This document shows positions 8,919 through 17,647 of a stretch of DNA of 64,000 nucleotides, piece by piece. The stretch comes from Myroides sp. N17-2. GTDB lineage: Bacteria > Bacteroidota > Bacteroidia > Flavobacteriales > Flavobacteriaceae. The DNA lies in contig NZ_NSGJ01000017.1 in NCBI RefSeq assembly GCF_002286775.1, positions 1 through 64,000 of the forward strand, read 5' to 3'. Position numbers and translations under genes: made by a program. Position 1 is the first letter of the stretch; each line of letters starts with the position of its first letter. The notes under the pieces are model-generated. The model was not told the DNA's origin and made no database searches. It worked only from the letters and a program-made list of their open reading frames with translations.

Positions 8919-8948
8919 AAAGGATAGTGTAACAACTATCCTTTTTTT
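8919..8948 (+). terminator. Terminator of tRNA-Cys
   Basis: A 10-bp perfect stem (aaaggatagt 8919-8928, actatccttt 8935-8944) with a 6-nt loop is followed by T residues. It begins 6 bases after the tRNA. Confidence 0.88.
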
Positions 8949-8969
8949 ATGCCTAAAAGTCAAGAAAAC

Positions 8970-9022
8970 AATATAAACAAGAAGAGCCTTAGTTAATCAC
9001 TAAGGCTCTTCTTGTTTATATT
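8970..9022. terminator. 53-bp perfect palindrome with 24-bp arms
   Basis: Arms 8970-8993 and 8999-9022 are perfectly complementary over 24 bases around a 5-nt loop. It lies directly after the minus-strand LysE gene (stop at 9032) and after the tRNA terminator, so it most likely ends the LysE transcript. The stem is far longer than other terminators here, and T-runs outside the stem are weak (gttttc on the minus side). Confidence 0.65.
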
Positions 9023-9031
9023 AAGTGTAAC

Positions 9032-9715
9032 TTATTTGGATTTCTCCATATTAGGAAGTGGCAGATTAATGCCATTTTCAGTTGACTTAGGCAGTACTCC
9101 TTTGATCATAATTACTAGTCCGAATACGATAATAACAATGCTACTGATCTTCTTAATTTTTAATATGTTTTTAGCGGTTAACTTCTCACGTAGTTTCTTA
9201 GCTAAGAATATTTTAAAGAGGTCAGTAATGAAGTAAGCTAAAATAGTGAATCCAAAGAAGGTAAACATCTTATTAGGATCCATATCCATCTGAGGGCCTA
9301 ATGTGATGATGATACCTAACCAAAAACCAAGTACTCCTACATTAATAAAATTAAGTAAGAATCCTTTAGCAAAGAGATTTAAGTATTCACGTCTTAGATT
9401 TGGTGGTGCTAACTGTAAGGTATGTACCTGTACTTTCTTTAGTTTTACAAATGATATGATACCGTAAGTTAACATAATCATTCCTCCAAAAAGAAATAAG
9501 GCAGGGTCATCTTTTATTGCATTGATTAGTTTAAAACTACTGAAAAATGCTATAGCAAAGAATACCGCATCAGCTAGTATTACACCTATATCAAATGCAA
9601 TAGCTGCTTTAAAACCTCTAGTTATACTTGTCTCAATAAGAATAAAAAAAACAGGTCCTATCATAAAACTTAGAAAGAATCCAAGTGTGACACCTGTTAA
9701 TAAATTATCAAACAT
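9032..9715 (-). CDS. LysE family exporter
   Basis: A 227-aa membrane protein of the LysE/RhtB amino-acid export superfamily. About six hydrophobic segments are visible, with the conserved first helix GVTLGFFLSFMIGPVFFILI (the G-P motif of the family) and FDIGVILADAVFFA in helix 2. It would export amino acids or related solutes across the inner membrane; the substrate cannot be told. It stands alone, with a 53-bp palindrome after it and a terminator of the next minus-strand gene just upstream. Confidence 0.85.
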   Translation of the reverse strand: MFDNLLTGVTLGFFLSFMIGPVFFILIETSITRGFKAAIAFDIGVILADAVFFAIAFFSSFKLINAIKDDPALFLFGGMIMLTYGIISFVKLKKVQVHTLQLAPPNLRREYLNLFAKGFLLNFINVGVLGFWLGIIITLGPQMDMDPNKMFTFFGFTILAYFITDLFKIFLAKKLREKLTAKNILKIKKISSIVIIVFGLVIMIKGVLPKSTENGINLPLPNMEKSK

Positions 9716-9725
9716 CCTATATAAT

Positions 9726-9755
9726 TAAAAAATGCCAATTCTAAAATTGGCATTT
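9726..9755 (-). terminator. Terminator of the rnr/GIN operon
   Basis: A perfect 11-bp stem (aaatgccaatt 9730-9740, aattggcattt 9745-9755) with a 4-nt loop. On the minus strand it runs into T residues. It lies 50 bases past the GIN-domain gene. Confidence 0.85.
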
Positions 9756-9805
9756 ATGTATTAAAATTGCAATATACGATTTTTTTAAGTAAAAAGGTTC
9801 TTTGC

Positions 9806-10474
9806 TTATTCTACTTTTGTGATTACACCTCCTAAAACGTTCTTTTCATTTATTGTTTTAGGCTTTCCGTAAATTCTAATTTCTCCACCTGCTCTAACTT
9901 TAGCCTCGACTAAATCACTTGCTTTTACCTCAGCGACTCCACCAGCATTTACTGTTACGATAGATTGATTAGTACTTAGATCTTTATTTTTAACCTTAGC
10001 TCCAGAGCTATTTAAGACATCTTGTACAGTTGCTTTACCAGTTAATGTAACTACAGATCCAGCACTTGATTTAACGATCACCTTTTCAGCATCTATTTTA
10101 GCATTGATTACTCCTCCAGTTTTAGCATTTACTATTAAAGAGGTAGCTTTAATAGCTGTTTCTCCTTTGATACTAGCACCTTGTTCAGCTACAATCTCAG
10201 TTAAGTTTTTATAGTATAATTTTACTTTAATATCCTCTCCTTGAAAGCTATTGACAAAGTTCATCTTTACCTTTAGAATTCCATTCTTGTTTACCACATT
10301 AACGTATTCTTCTTTACTTCCTTCTATCTCGATCTTTCCTTCTTCCCCAGGTATTAATGTCACTGCTATCTGATCAAATACACTTACTTTAGTGTAGTCT
10401 CCGATTACTTTTGTTGTTTGAGCGAATGACATTGTTGTCAAGAATAAAGCTATAAATAAAGCTGTTTTTCTCAT
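9806..10474 (-). CDS. Secreted GIN domain (DUF2807) protein
   Basis: A 222-aa protein with a signal peptide (MRKTALFIALFLTTMSFAQ) and one head GIN domain (PF10988): TTKVIGDYTKVSVFDQIAVTL, later repeated short beta strands with GASIKGE, GGVINAKIDAEK, SSGAKVKN and GGVAEVKA. Such proteins form a right-handed beta-helix and are probably periplasmic or surface adhesion-like proteins; the function is not established. It begins 2 bases after the rnr stop, so it is translated from the rnr transcript, although no functional link is evident. Confidence 0.88.
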   Translation of the reverse strand: MRKTALFIALFLTTMSFAQTTKVIGDYTKVSVFDQIAVTLIPGEEGKIEIEGSKEEYVNVVNKNGILKVKMNFVNSFQGEDIKVKLYYKNLTEIVAEQGASIKGETAIKATSLIVNAKTGGVINAKIDAEKVIVKSSAGSVVTLTGKATVQDVLNSSGAKVKNKDLSTNQSIVTVNAGGVAEVKASDLVEAKVRAGGEIRIYGKPKTINEKNVLGGVITKVE

Positions 10475-10476
10475 AC

Positions 10477-12654
10477 TTAGTTTACTTTTTTGATATAGTT
10501 AAAATCTAATTGTTTTTTGACTAGGTCTGCATTCTTCACAGTTACAATAACTTCATCACCTAGTTGTAGTATCTTTTTAGTAGACTGTCCTACTAATGCA
10601 TATTGTTTATCATCGAATACGAAATAATCGTCTTTAATCTCTCTGATACGCACCATACCTTCACATTTATTCTCTACGATCTCTACATAGATACCCCACT
10701 CTGTAACACCAGAGATAACCCCTAAGAATTCTGTATCTTTTTGGTCTAACATGTATTTAACTTGCATGTATTTAATACTGTCTCTTTCTGCATTAGCAGC
10801 TAGGCTTTCTCTAGAAGAACAGTGAGAACATTTTACTTCATATACCTCCGGATTCACATTAGCACCGTTGTCTAAATAGTGTTGTAATAATCTGTGAGCC
10901 ATAACGTCAGGATAACGACGTATAGGTGATGTAAAGTGTGAATAGTAATCAAATGCTAATCCATAGTGACCGATATTATTCGTAGAATAACTCGCTTTAC
11001 TCATACATCTGATCGCTAGTGTATCCACAAGGTTTTGTTCTTTTTTACCCTCTACGTCTTTCAGTAATTTATTGATAGATTTAGAGATACTTGCTTTAGA
11101 TTTAAAGTTCAGATTATGTCCAAACTTAGATATAACGTTTTGAAGACCAAATAATTTCTCTTGGTCCGGTTCATCGTGAATACGGTATACAAAAGTCTTC
11201 TTCTGTTTACCAATAAACTCAGATACCTTTCTATTTGCAAGTAGCATAAACTCTTCAATCAAGTGGTTAGCCTCTTTAGATTGTTTAAAGAACACACCGA
11301 TCGGCTCTGCCTCTGCATTTAAGTTAAACTTCACCTCTACTTTATCAAATGAAATAGCACCTTCACTCATACGTTGTTTACGCATAATGTTAGCTAGCTC
11401 ATCTAGTTTAAGTACTGCATTTGCTACTTCTTCACTGATCTCCTGATCTTCACCTGTAAGCGAAATATCAGCAGGTATTACTCTATCTTTAGAATCTATG
11501 ATATACTGTGCCTCTTCATAAGCCATACGTTGATCTGAGTGCGTAACAGTACGTCCAAACCATTTATTTTTAATCTCAGCTTTATCATCTAGTTCGAATA
11601 CAGCAGAGAATGTAAACTTATCTTCATTAGGTCTAAGCGAACAAGCGAAGTTAGAAAGTACTTCTGGTAGCATAGGTACTGTTCTATCTACTAAATATAC
11701 TGAAGTAGCTCTGTTATAAGCTTCCTCATCTAAGATAGTTCCCTCTTTTACATAGTGAGATACGTCAGCGATGTGAACACCGATTTCGTAGTTACCATTC
11801 TCTAATATTCGGAATGATAAGGCATCATCAAAGTCTTTTGCATCTTTAGGGTCAATGGTGAAAGTAAGTACATCACGCATATCTCTACGCTTAGCTACTT
11901 CGTCATCATTGATAGAGGTATCTATTTTGTTAGCGAAGTCATCTACTTCTTTAGGGAATTCGGCTGTTAATCCATACTCAGCTAAGATAGCGTGTATCTC
12001 AGTATCGTGTTCACCTTGTTTACCAAGTACTTTCATCACTTTACCGAATGGGCTATCTGCTTTCTCTGGCCAATCTTCTAATTCTACCACTACTACATCT
12101 CCATCACGTGCATCTCCCACTTTCTCTTTAGGAATGAAGATATCTGTGTACATCTTAGCATCTGATGTAGAAACGAAAGCAAAGTTCTTTTGAATTTCGA
12201 TAACACCCACGAACTGATTTTTGTGTCTTTCGATAACCTCTACTACTTCACCTTCAGGTTTTTTACCTTTGCGTTTGTTGTAGATATACGCTTTCACTAA
12301 ATCACCATCAAGTGCTTTGTTTAAGTTGTTTGTTGGGATAAATACATCCTCCTCTACTCCTTCTACTACTAAGTAAGCTGTCTTACGAGAGGTCATATCG
12401 ATACGACCCTCTACATAATTAGCTGTAGGGATAAAGCGGTATTTACCAGTTTCTATCTCCTCTATTTTTCCTTTAGCTATAAGGTGTTTGATCTCTTTGA
12501 TGATCTCATTTCTACCTTGTGTATCATCTACTCCTAACTGACCAGCTATCTGCTTATAGTTATAAGATTTGGTTGTGTTCTTAGATAAGAACTTTAATAT
12601 TTTAGGAGCAAAATCAAATGATTTACTCTTCTTATGTTTAAGGTTTTTTGCCAT
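10477..12654 (-). CDS. rnr: Ribonuclease R
   Basis: A 725-aa 3'-5' exoribonuclease of the RNB family that degrades structured RNA, including rRNA and mRNA fragments. Order seen: N-terminal winged helix (about 20-70, KSYNYKQIAGQLGV), cold-shock-like domains (about 75-220), RNB catalytic core with the metal-binding DPKDAKDFDDA (about 268-278), the SPIRRYPDVMAHRLL signature, and a C-terminal S1 domain (GVISGVTEWGIYVEI). It is first in a two-gene minus-strand operon with the GIN gene. Confidence 0.96.
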   Translation of the reverse strand: MAKNLKHKKSKSFDFAPKILKFLSKNTTKSYNYKQIAGQLGVDDTQGRNEIIKEIKHLIAKGKIEEIETGKYRFIPTANYVEGRIDMTSRKTAYLVVEGVEEDVFIPTNNLNKALDGDLVKAYIYNKRKGKKPEGEVVEVIERHKNQFVGVIEIQKNFAFVSTSDAKMYTDIFIPKEKVGDARDGDVVVVELEDWPEKADSPFGKVMKVLGKQGEHDTEIHAILAEYGLTAEFPKEVDDFANKIDTSINDDEVAKRRDMRDVLTFTIDPKDAKDFDDALSFRILENGNYEIGVHIADVSHYVKEGTILDEEAYNRATSVYLVDRTVPMLPEVLSNFACSLRPNEDKFTFSAVFELDDKAEIKNKWFGRTVTHSDQRMAYEEAQYIIDSKDRVIPADISLTGEDQEISEEVANAVLKLDELANIMRKQRMSEGAISFDKVEVKFNLNAEAEPIGVFFKQSKEANHLIEEFMLLANRKVSEFIGKQKKTFVYRIHDEPDQEKLFGLQNVISKFGHNLNFKSKASISKSINKLLKDVEGKKEQNLVDTLAIRCMSKASYSTNNIGHYGLAFDYYSHFTSPIRRYPDVMAHRLLQHYLDNGANVNPEVYEVKCSHCSSRESLAANAERDSIKYMQVKYMLDQKDTEFLGVISGVTEWGIYVEIVENKCEGMVRIREIKDDYFVFDDKQYALVGQSTKKILQLGDEVIVTVKNADLVKKQLDFNYIKKVN

Positions 12655-13053
12655 TTTCTAATTCATTATGTTTCCTAAAATAGGATTGGTAATTATTCTT
12701 AAATGTACGAATTACTAACTATTTAATCCTATTTTTAATAATATTTTAATTTTGATTATTTAAATCAACGATATGATTTCTTCTTCTAGTAGCTAAGTTT
12801 TTGAAGAAATAGAGAGAGAAATAACCCTTTTATAGAAAGGAAGGTAGGGTTATTCTATTATTTAATCGTTGATAAGCACATTGTGTCTCGATTATTTCAA
12901 GCACGTTTAATACTGCAAATTTAGAATACTCTGATTTATTTTCCAAAAAGTTAAGAAAACCTTGTATTATATAATGAAAGAAGCAAGAATAAAGGTGTGT
13001 AGATACTCTATTCTTACTTTACATTTTGTTTCTATTTCTGAGCTTAAAACAAG
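12655..13053. other. 399-bp intergenic region with one hairpin
   Basis: No gene is seen. A perfect 9-bp inverted repeat (aataaccct 12820-12828, agggttatt 12846-12854) with a 17-nt loop may end the MORN_2 operon from the right; there is no T-run. The part next to rnr carries its promoter; TACATTTA on the minus strand near 12700-12707 is a near match to a -7 box. Confidence 0.4.
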
Positions 13054-13644
13054 CTAGTCAAAGTCTAAACCATGTGCGAATTTACCATTCTCATAGTATT
13101 CTATTTTAACTATTTTGTCATTTTTGTAGTAACTTCTTTGGTCAAGTTTTCCTTTAGGAGTAAACTTGTCTTCTTGTGTTTTAATCCCATCAACATAGGT
13201 TGTAGTATACTTTATTTTGCCATTATCATAAAAGCGGTTATTTAATTCCTTCTTATCGCTTTTGAATAATGTCTCGTATTCTATCTTCCCAGAATCGTCA
13301 TAGAATTTGCTTAGTCCCTCTTTTAATCCCTCTTTGTAAGGATAGATTCCTTTAGTTTTACCATTTTCATAATAGGTTTTGTAGTCTCCTTCTAGTTTGC
13401 CTAGAACATATTTACCTTCAGAAAATAACACTCCATTGCGATAGTAGTTTTTTCTAATCCCTGTACGCATTCCATCTTCATAAGTGACATCTTCTACTTT
13501 TATATCATAGTCATTATATCTTTGTATTTTTCCATTAAGAGGTTTTCCATCTAGTTGATATACCACTGCTTCCTCTTGTCCATACACACTAGTTATCATG
13601 CAAGTAAGTATACATGAAATAAAAAAAACAGCTTTATTCTTCAT
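13054..13644 (-). CDS. Secreted MORN_2/YwqK repeat protein
   Basis: I start the protein at the ATG at 13644, giving 196 aa, because it begins with a clean signal peptide (MKNKAVFFISCILTCMITSVYGQ); a longer in-frame reading to 13713 adds 23 unlikely residues. The body is a series of YYxNGK / YENGKxK units (MORN_2, PF07661; COG2849, the YwqK antitoxin-like family) about every 22-23 residues. The start overlaps the end of the preceding gene by 11 bases, so the two are translationally coupled. No toxin gene is adjacent; a cell-surface or periplasmic repeat scaffold is as likely as an antitoxin role. Confidence 0.8.
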   Translation of the reverse strand: MKNKAVFFISCILTCMITSVYGQEEAVVYQLDGKPLNGKIQRYNDYDIKVEDVTYEDGMRTGIRKNYYRNGVLFSEGKYVLGKLEGDYKTYYENGKTKGIYPYKEGLKEGLSKFYDDSGKIEYETLFKSDKKELNNRFYDNGKIKYTTTYVDGIKTQEDKFTPKGKLDQRSYYKNDKIVKIEYYENGKFAHGLDFD

Positions 13645-14515
13645 AGTCATCGGGATTAAAGGTTTGCATTGCTTTAGTAACAAAGGGTTCATAGACACTT
13701 TTATAAATGACATCTGATTGATCTACCAGTTTTCCTTTTGCATTGTGTAGGGTAACCCTACCTATTTCATATCCATTTTTAAACATCCTTCTGATATACA
13801 AATCGGCAGCTACATATTGTCTATATTCTCCGTCTAAAAATCCATTGATATAGGTCATTTCTCTAACTGGATTACCTTTAGTATCAGTGATTTTTCTTAA
13901 ACCACTTCTCTTTCCATCTAGATAATTATTGTCTTCTAGTAAAGTTCCTGCTAGAGCATATATCTTTTCAGGACCTTCCTTTTTATCTTGTTTATAAAGT
14001 GTTTTAATCTTCACTTTGCCATTAGGATGATAATAGAAAAACTCTCCATCAAGTTTGTCCTGTATATATGTTGATTTCTGAAGAAGCTTCCCATCTAAGT
14101 AGTCTTTTGAAATCCCATTTAGCAAACCATTTTTATAATTGTATTCATCCTCTAATTGTCCAGTCTCTGAGTAAGCCTGGACTAAGCCTTCTCTAGCTCC
14201 ATTAACATAGATAGCGGAGTAGCTTACTTTGCCATTAGAATAGTATTCCTTGAATGATCCGTTTAATTTATTGTCTTTAAAGGCGCATTCTTTTTTTAGC
14301 TTCCCATCACTATAGTAAGCTTTGTTAACTCCTTCTTTTTTACCATTGACTAGCGTTGCTTCTTCTGCTAATTGTTTATTCGCATAAAAGCATTTTAGCT
14401 TTCCATTTATTGGTTTACTATCAGCGTATCGGTATGTACCGTCATCAATTTGCGCGTACATATTCATAGAACAAAAGACTGTGAATAATAAACCTATTGA
14501 TTTAAGTTGTCTCAT
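13634..14515 (-). CDS. Secreted MORN_2/YwqK repeat protein
   Basis: A 293-aa protein with signal peptide (MRQLKSIGLLFTVFCSMNMYAQ) followed by about ten MORN_2 units such as YYSDGKLKKE, YYSNGKVSYSA and YYHPNGKVKIK, then a divergent C-terminus (YKSVYEPFVTKAMQTF). It is paralogous in type to the downstream gene it overlaps and to the much longer protein at 24464-26251. Databases call this family YwqK antitoxin, after the Bacillus ywqJKL toxin cluster, but nothing here shows a toxin. A MITE-like repeat sits directly upstream, ending about 15 bases before the ATG, so the promoter must lie inside or beyond it. Confidence 0.8.
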   Translation of the reverse strand: MRQLKSIGLLFTVFCSMNMYAQIDDGTYRYADSKPINGKLKCFYANKQLAEEATLVNGKKEGVNKAYYSDGKLKKECAFKDNKLNGSFKEYYSNGKVSYSAIYVNGAREGLVQAYSETGQLEDEYNYKNGLLNGISKDYLDGKLLQKSTYIQDKLDGEFFYYHPNGKVKIKTLYKQDKKEGPEKIYALAGTLLEDNNYLDGKRSGLRKITDTKGNPVREMTYINGFLDGEYRQYVAADLYIRRMFKNGYEIGRVTLHNAKGKLVDQSDVIYKSVYEPFVTKAMQTFNPDDYEE

Positions 14516-14529
14516 TTTTCATCCTTTTT

Positions 14530-14685
14530 AACCCAGATTACGCGATAGACATATAAACGAAAAGTAATTATACAAGATAGATCTGAATTAGTGATACAAG
14601 CATACTATAGTATGGTTTTAGAGCTAATGAAAGAGCGATGAAGTAGAATTGCTTTGTAGTATTTGGCTAATGCGTAATCTGGGTT
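14530..14685. mobile_element. 156-bp MITE-like element with 14-bp terminal inverted repeats
   Basis: Perfect 14-bp terminal inverted repeats aacccagattacgc (14530-14543) and gcgtaatctgggtt (14672-14685) bound a 156-bp AT-rich segment without a gene. A 14-bp palindrome catactatagtatg sits at 14601-14614, near the centre. An internally deleted, inverted copy lies at 2398-2476. This is the structure of a non-autonomous miniature transposable element or a small folding intergenic repeat; no transposase is in the window. It forms the upstream region of the MORN_2 operon. Confidence 0.8.
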
Positions 14686-14942
14686 TAATTATATACAAAG
14701 TGTTAAGTATAAAGTTACTGAATTATAGTGCTTTAACTAGTTGTTTTATAGATGTATTCGTGGTGTTAATTACTTGCACTAGACTTAAAAGGATTCTGAT
14801 GTGTATTTTCTAAAAGCGCTTATAAACAGTTGAAACTTGAATATAATAAAGCATTTATTTGCTGTAGTTAAGAATCTTTAGCACAATTACTAATTGTATT
14901 TAAAATTTTGTATTTTAGAGATAACCAAAAAATCAATATTTT
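14686..14942. other. Leader region of the acyl-CoA synthetase gene
   Basis: Together with the MITE-like element this makes a 427-bp interval between divergent genes. I see no gene in it. It must hold the promoter of the downstream synthetase; the closest -7-like sequence is aaattttg near 14893-14900, which is not a good match. Confidence 0.3.
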
Positions 14943-16556
14943 ATGAATGCAATTTCTTATGTGCATGGTGCGTCTAGCATACCTTTGTTAGGAGAAACCA
15001 TTGGACAAAATCTGAAGAGAATGACCGATCTCTACCCCGATAACGAGGCCTTAGTAAGTGTTCATCAGGGATTTAGAGCTACTTATAAAGAATTTTATGA
15101 CATTACTAGCCAAGTAGCCAAATCACTTTTAGCACATAATATACAGAAGGGAGATCGAGTAGGTATCTGGGCACCTAACTGTTACGAATGGGTATTAATG
15201 CAATATGCCACTGCTCGTATTGGGGTAATTTTAGTGAATATTAACCCTGCTTATCGCGCTCATGAAATTGAATTCGCTGTAAATCAGTCTGAAATATCGC
15301 TAATCGTCTCTGCTCCTAGTTTTAAAAGTAGTGATTATCGTAAGATTATCTCTCTGATTTTTGAAGATTGTCCATCGCTTAAGGAAGTTGTCTTCTTAGG
15401 AGAAGAGTGGGATTCGTTCTTATCAGATAGTGATCAAATAACAGACGAAGTGTTAGCTATTATAGAAGATTCAGTACAGTTCGGTGAAGCTGTGAATATT
15501 CAATACACATCTGGAACTACAGGTTTTCCAAAGGGTGTGACTCTAACACATCACAATATTTTAAACAACGGTTACTTTATCGGTAAGCGATTAAAGTATA
15601 CCTCTGCAGATAGAGTGTGTATACCTGTACCGTTTTATCACTGTTTCGGTATGGTTATTGGGAATCTGTGTTGTACTTCTCATGGGGCTACGATGGTAAT
15701 TCCAAATGATGGTTTTGACCCTGCGAAGACCCTGCAAGTTGTCCAAGATGAGAAATGTACTTCACTTTATGGTGTTCCGACTATGTTTATCGCCGAATTG
15801 CAATTGCCCAACTTTAAGGATTATGATCTTAGTTCTCTGCGTACAGGGGTGATGGCGGGCTCTCTGTGCCCTGAGCAAGTAATGCGAAAGGTGAAATCAG
15901 AGATGCACATGGAGGAAGTCAGTATCTGTTATGGAATGACAGAAACCTCGCCTGTATCTACGCAAACACATATAGGTATTGATATTGTCAAACAAACCAC
16001 TACAGTTGGAACAGTACAAGATCACTTAGAAATAAAGATTATAGATCCTGAAACAGGTAGAATTGTTTCTAGAGGGGAAGCAGGCGAACTGTGTACTCGT
16101 GGATATTCTGTTATGTTGAAGTATTGGAATAATCGCACCTTGACTTCAGAAGTATTAGATGAGAATAGATGGATGCACACAGGTGATTTGGCTACTATGG
16201 ATGAGGACGGATATATTGCTATTACTGGGCGTATGAAAGACCTTATCATTCGCGGAGGGGAGAATATATCACCCAAGTGGATAGAGGACTTCTTATATAC
16301 TCACCCAAATATAGCAGATGTACAGGTCATAGGTGTGCCAGACGAGAAGTATGGTGAGGAGATTATGGCTTGGATTATTCTTAAACCGAATATGTCTGTT
16401 ACTCCTGAGGAATTAAAGGCGTTCTGTAATGAGAAGATAGCGCACTTCAGAATACCTAAATATTGGAAGTTCGTAACGGAATTTCCGATGACAATATCAG
16501 GTAAAGTTAGAAAAGTAGAGATGAGGCAAATAGCTGTGGAAGAATTAGGGCTCTAA
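14943..16556 (+). CDS. Acyl-CoA synthetase (AMP-binding, FadD-like)
   Basis: A 537-aa ANL-superfamily adenylating enzyme that activates a fatty acid to acyl-CoA with ATP. The P-loop-like YTSGTTGFPKGVTLTHHN lies near residue 190, the aromatic substrate-site motif CYGMTETSPVS near 325, the hinge GRMKDLIIRGGENISP near 430, and the catalytic Lys in ISGKVRKVEMR near the C-terminus. Medium- or long-chain acids are likely, but chain length cannot be read from sequence. rpiB follows by 48 bases in the same direction. Confidence 0.9.
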   Translation: MNAISYVHGASSIPLLGETIGQNLKRMTDLYPDNEALVSVHQGFRATYKEFYDITSQVAKSLLAHNIQKGDRVGIWAPNCYEWVLMQYATARIGVILVNINPAYRAHEIEFAVNQSEISLIVSAPSFKSSDYRKIISLIFEDCPSLKEVVFLGEEWDSFLSDSDQITDEVLAIIEDSVQFGEAVNIQYTSGTTGFPKGVTLTHHNILNNGYFIGKRLKYTSADRVCIPVPFYHCFGMVIGNLCCTSHGATMVIPNDGFDPAKTLQVVQDEKCTSLYGVPTMFIAELQLPNFKDYDLSSLRTGVMAGSLCPEQVMRKVKSEMHMEEVSICYGMTETSPVSTQTHIGIDIVKQTTTVGTVQDHLEIKIIDPETGRIVSRGEAGELCTRGYSVMLKYWNNRTLTSEVLDENRWMHTGDLATMDEDGYIAITGRMKDLIIRGGENISPKWIEDFLYTHPNIADVQVIGVPDEKYGEEIMAWIILKPNMSVTPEELKAFCNEKIAHFRIPKYWKFVTEFPMTISGKVRKVEMRQIAVEELGL

Positions 16557-16604
16557 AAGAGATTTATTCTTAACTTTGTATCTAATAATTACACACAACA
16601 TATC

Positions 16605-17036
16605 ATGAAAATATCAATCGGAAACGACCACGCTGGACCTGAGTATAAAAAGGCTATCGTGAAGTATTTAGAAGACAAAGGAATTACTGTAACTAACTAT
16701 GGAGTAGATGATTTCTCATCTGTAGATTACCCTGATTATGCACATAAAGTAGGTGCAGATATAGATGAAGGTAAGGCAGACTTCGGTATCGTTATCTGTG
16801 GTAGTGGTAATGGTATAGCGATGACAGCTAATAAGCACCAAGGTGTACGCTGTGCATTGTGTTGGACTAAGGAGATTGCAGAGTTAGCAAGATTACATAA
16901 CGATGCTAATGTGATTAGTATTCCTGCTCGTTACACTTCTATAGAGCAAGCTGTAGCGATGGTAGAGACTTTCTTAAACACAGATTTCGAAGGAGGTAGA
17001 CACCAAAACAGAGTGAACAAAATTACTTGCGCATAA
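16605..17036 (+). CDS. rpiB: Ribose 5-phosphate isomerase B
   Basis: A 143-aa RpiB/LacAB family enzyme interconverting ribose 5-phosphate and ribulose 5-phosphate in the pentose phosphate pathway. Seen: MKISIGNDHAGPEYK (N-terminal D-H-A substrate motif), Cys65 in VICGSGNGIAMTANK (the catalytic Cys), and HNDANVISIPAR. Length is standard. It is followed by a terminator and may share a transcript with the acyl-CoA synthetase. Confidence 0.93.
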   Translation: MKISIGNDHAGPEYKKAIVKYLEDKGITVTNYGVDDFSSVDYPDYAHKVGADIDEGKADFGIVICGSGNGIAMTANKHQGVRCALCWTKEIAELARLHNDANVISIPARYTSIEQAVAMVETFLNTDFEGGRHQNRVNKITCA

Positions 17037-17058
17037 GTGAGTAATCACCATATTTTAA

Positions 17059-17103
17059 AAACAAAAAAACATATAGTCTATAGACTACGTGCTTTTTTGT
17101 TTT
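17059..17103. terminator. Terminator after rpiB
   Basis: A long hairpin: outer arms aaacaaaaaa / ttttttgttt and an inner palindrome tagtcta/tagacta around 17074-17087. The right side carries the T-run, fitting rpiB; the A-rich left side could also end transcripts from the right. Confidence 0.75.
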
Positions 17104-17192
17104 ATTACTGTCTTTGATTATATTCTGTGATATATTTCACTATCCCCTATGCTCCTTTATTATTTGCTGTATTGTATTAGGGAGTAGAATAG

Positions 17193-17392
17193 TTACTCTT
17201 GAGATCTTTTATCAGTTCTAGTCTGTTCTATAAGTTTATTAAGACGTTCGAAGGCACCATTAGCTTTTAGTTCAGCTACTAAAATCTTCATATCTTCTAA
17301 CTTACCTGTATTATCAATGATAACCTCTTCTCTATCAGAATAAGTGATTGTAGGCGTACTATCTACTTTGTTTCCTTCTATATGTTTATTAT
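17193..17392 (-). pseudogene. Decayed tandem copy of the small partner gene
   Basis: On the minus strand this stretch reads STPTITYSDREEVIIDNTGK, then KLEDMKILVAELKANGAFERL, ending TDKRSQE and a stop at 17193-17195. It is a diverged copy of the 68-aa protein at 17435-17641. The open frame has no ATG, GTG or TTG before the conserved part, so the copy lacks a usable start and is scored as a pseudogene. The two copies belong to a tandem duplication with a period of about 242 bp (cctttattatttgc at 17154 and 17396). Confidence 0.75.
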
Positions 17393-17434
17393 CATCCTTT
17401 ATTATTTGCGGTATTATATTAGGGACTAGAATAG

Positions 17435-17641
17435 TTACTCTTTAGCTCTTTTTTCTGTTCTATTTCGCTCTAACATTTCATTGAAACGTTGCCATTCTCC
17501 GGAAGCTTTTAATTCGTTGATTAAAGCAATAGCAGCTTCTACCTTACCTGTGTTATCAATGATAACCTCTTCTCTATCAGAATAAGTGATTGTAGGTGTG
17601 TTATCGTCCTCTCTGTCGTTAAAATTAATTTCTTTTTTCAT
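17435..17641 (-). CDS. Small acidic/helical partner of the DUF6934-like protein
   Basis: A 68-aa protein. Its N-terminal half is charged and probably extended (ITYSDREEVIIDNTGK), and its C-terminal half is a predicted amphipathic helix (AAIALINELKASGEWQRFNEMLERNRTEKR). I do not recognise a named family. It starts 6 bases after the stop of the DUF6934-like gene, on the same strand, so the pair is an operon. Small size, tight pairing and a tandem decayed copy are typical of antitoxin- or immunity-like partners, but this is inference. Confidence 0.7.
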   Translation of the reverse strand: MKKEINFNDREDDNTPTITYSDREEVIIDNTGKVEAAIALINELKASGEWQRFNEMLERNRTEKRAKE

Positions 17642-17647
17642 AACTAA

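Larger units (their letters stand above)
17154..17641. repeat. Tandem duplication, about 242-bp unit
   Basis: Unit A runs from about 17154 to 17395 and unit B from 17396 to 17641. Shared blocks include the junction cctttattatttgc, agaatagttactctt, and a long near-identical block encoding ITYSDREEVIIDNTGK (17317-17355 and 17557-17597 approximately). Unit B holds the intact gene, unit A the copy without a start codon. The copies differ by many substitutions, so the event is not recent. Confidence 0.75.

Noticed and set aside
13054..14515. Toxin-antitoxin pair, from the YwqK antitoxin label
   Set aside because: Both genes are secreted MORN_2 repeat proteins of the same type; neither looks like a toxin.
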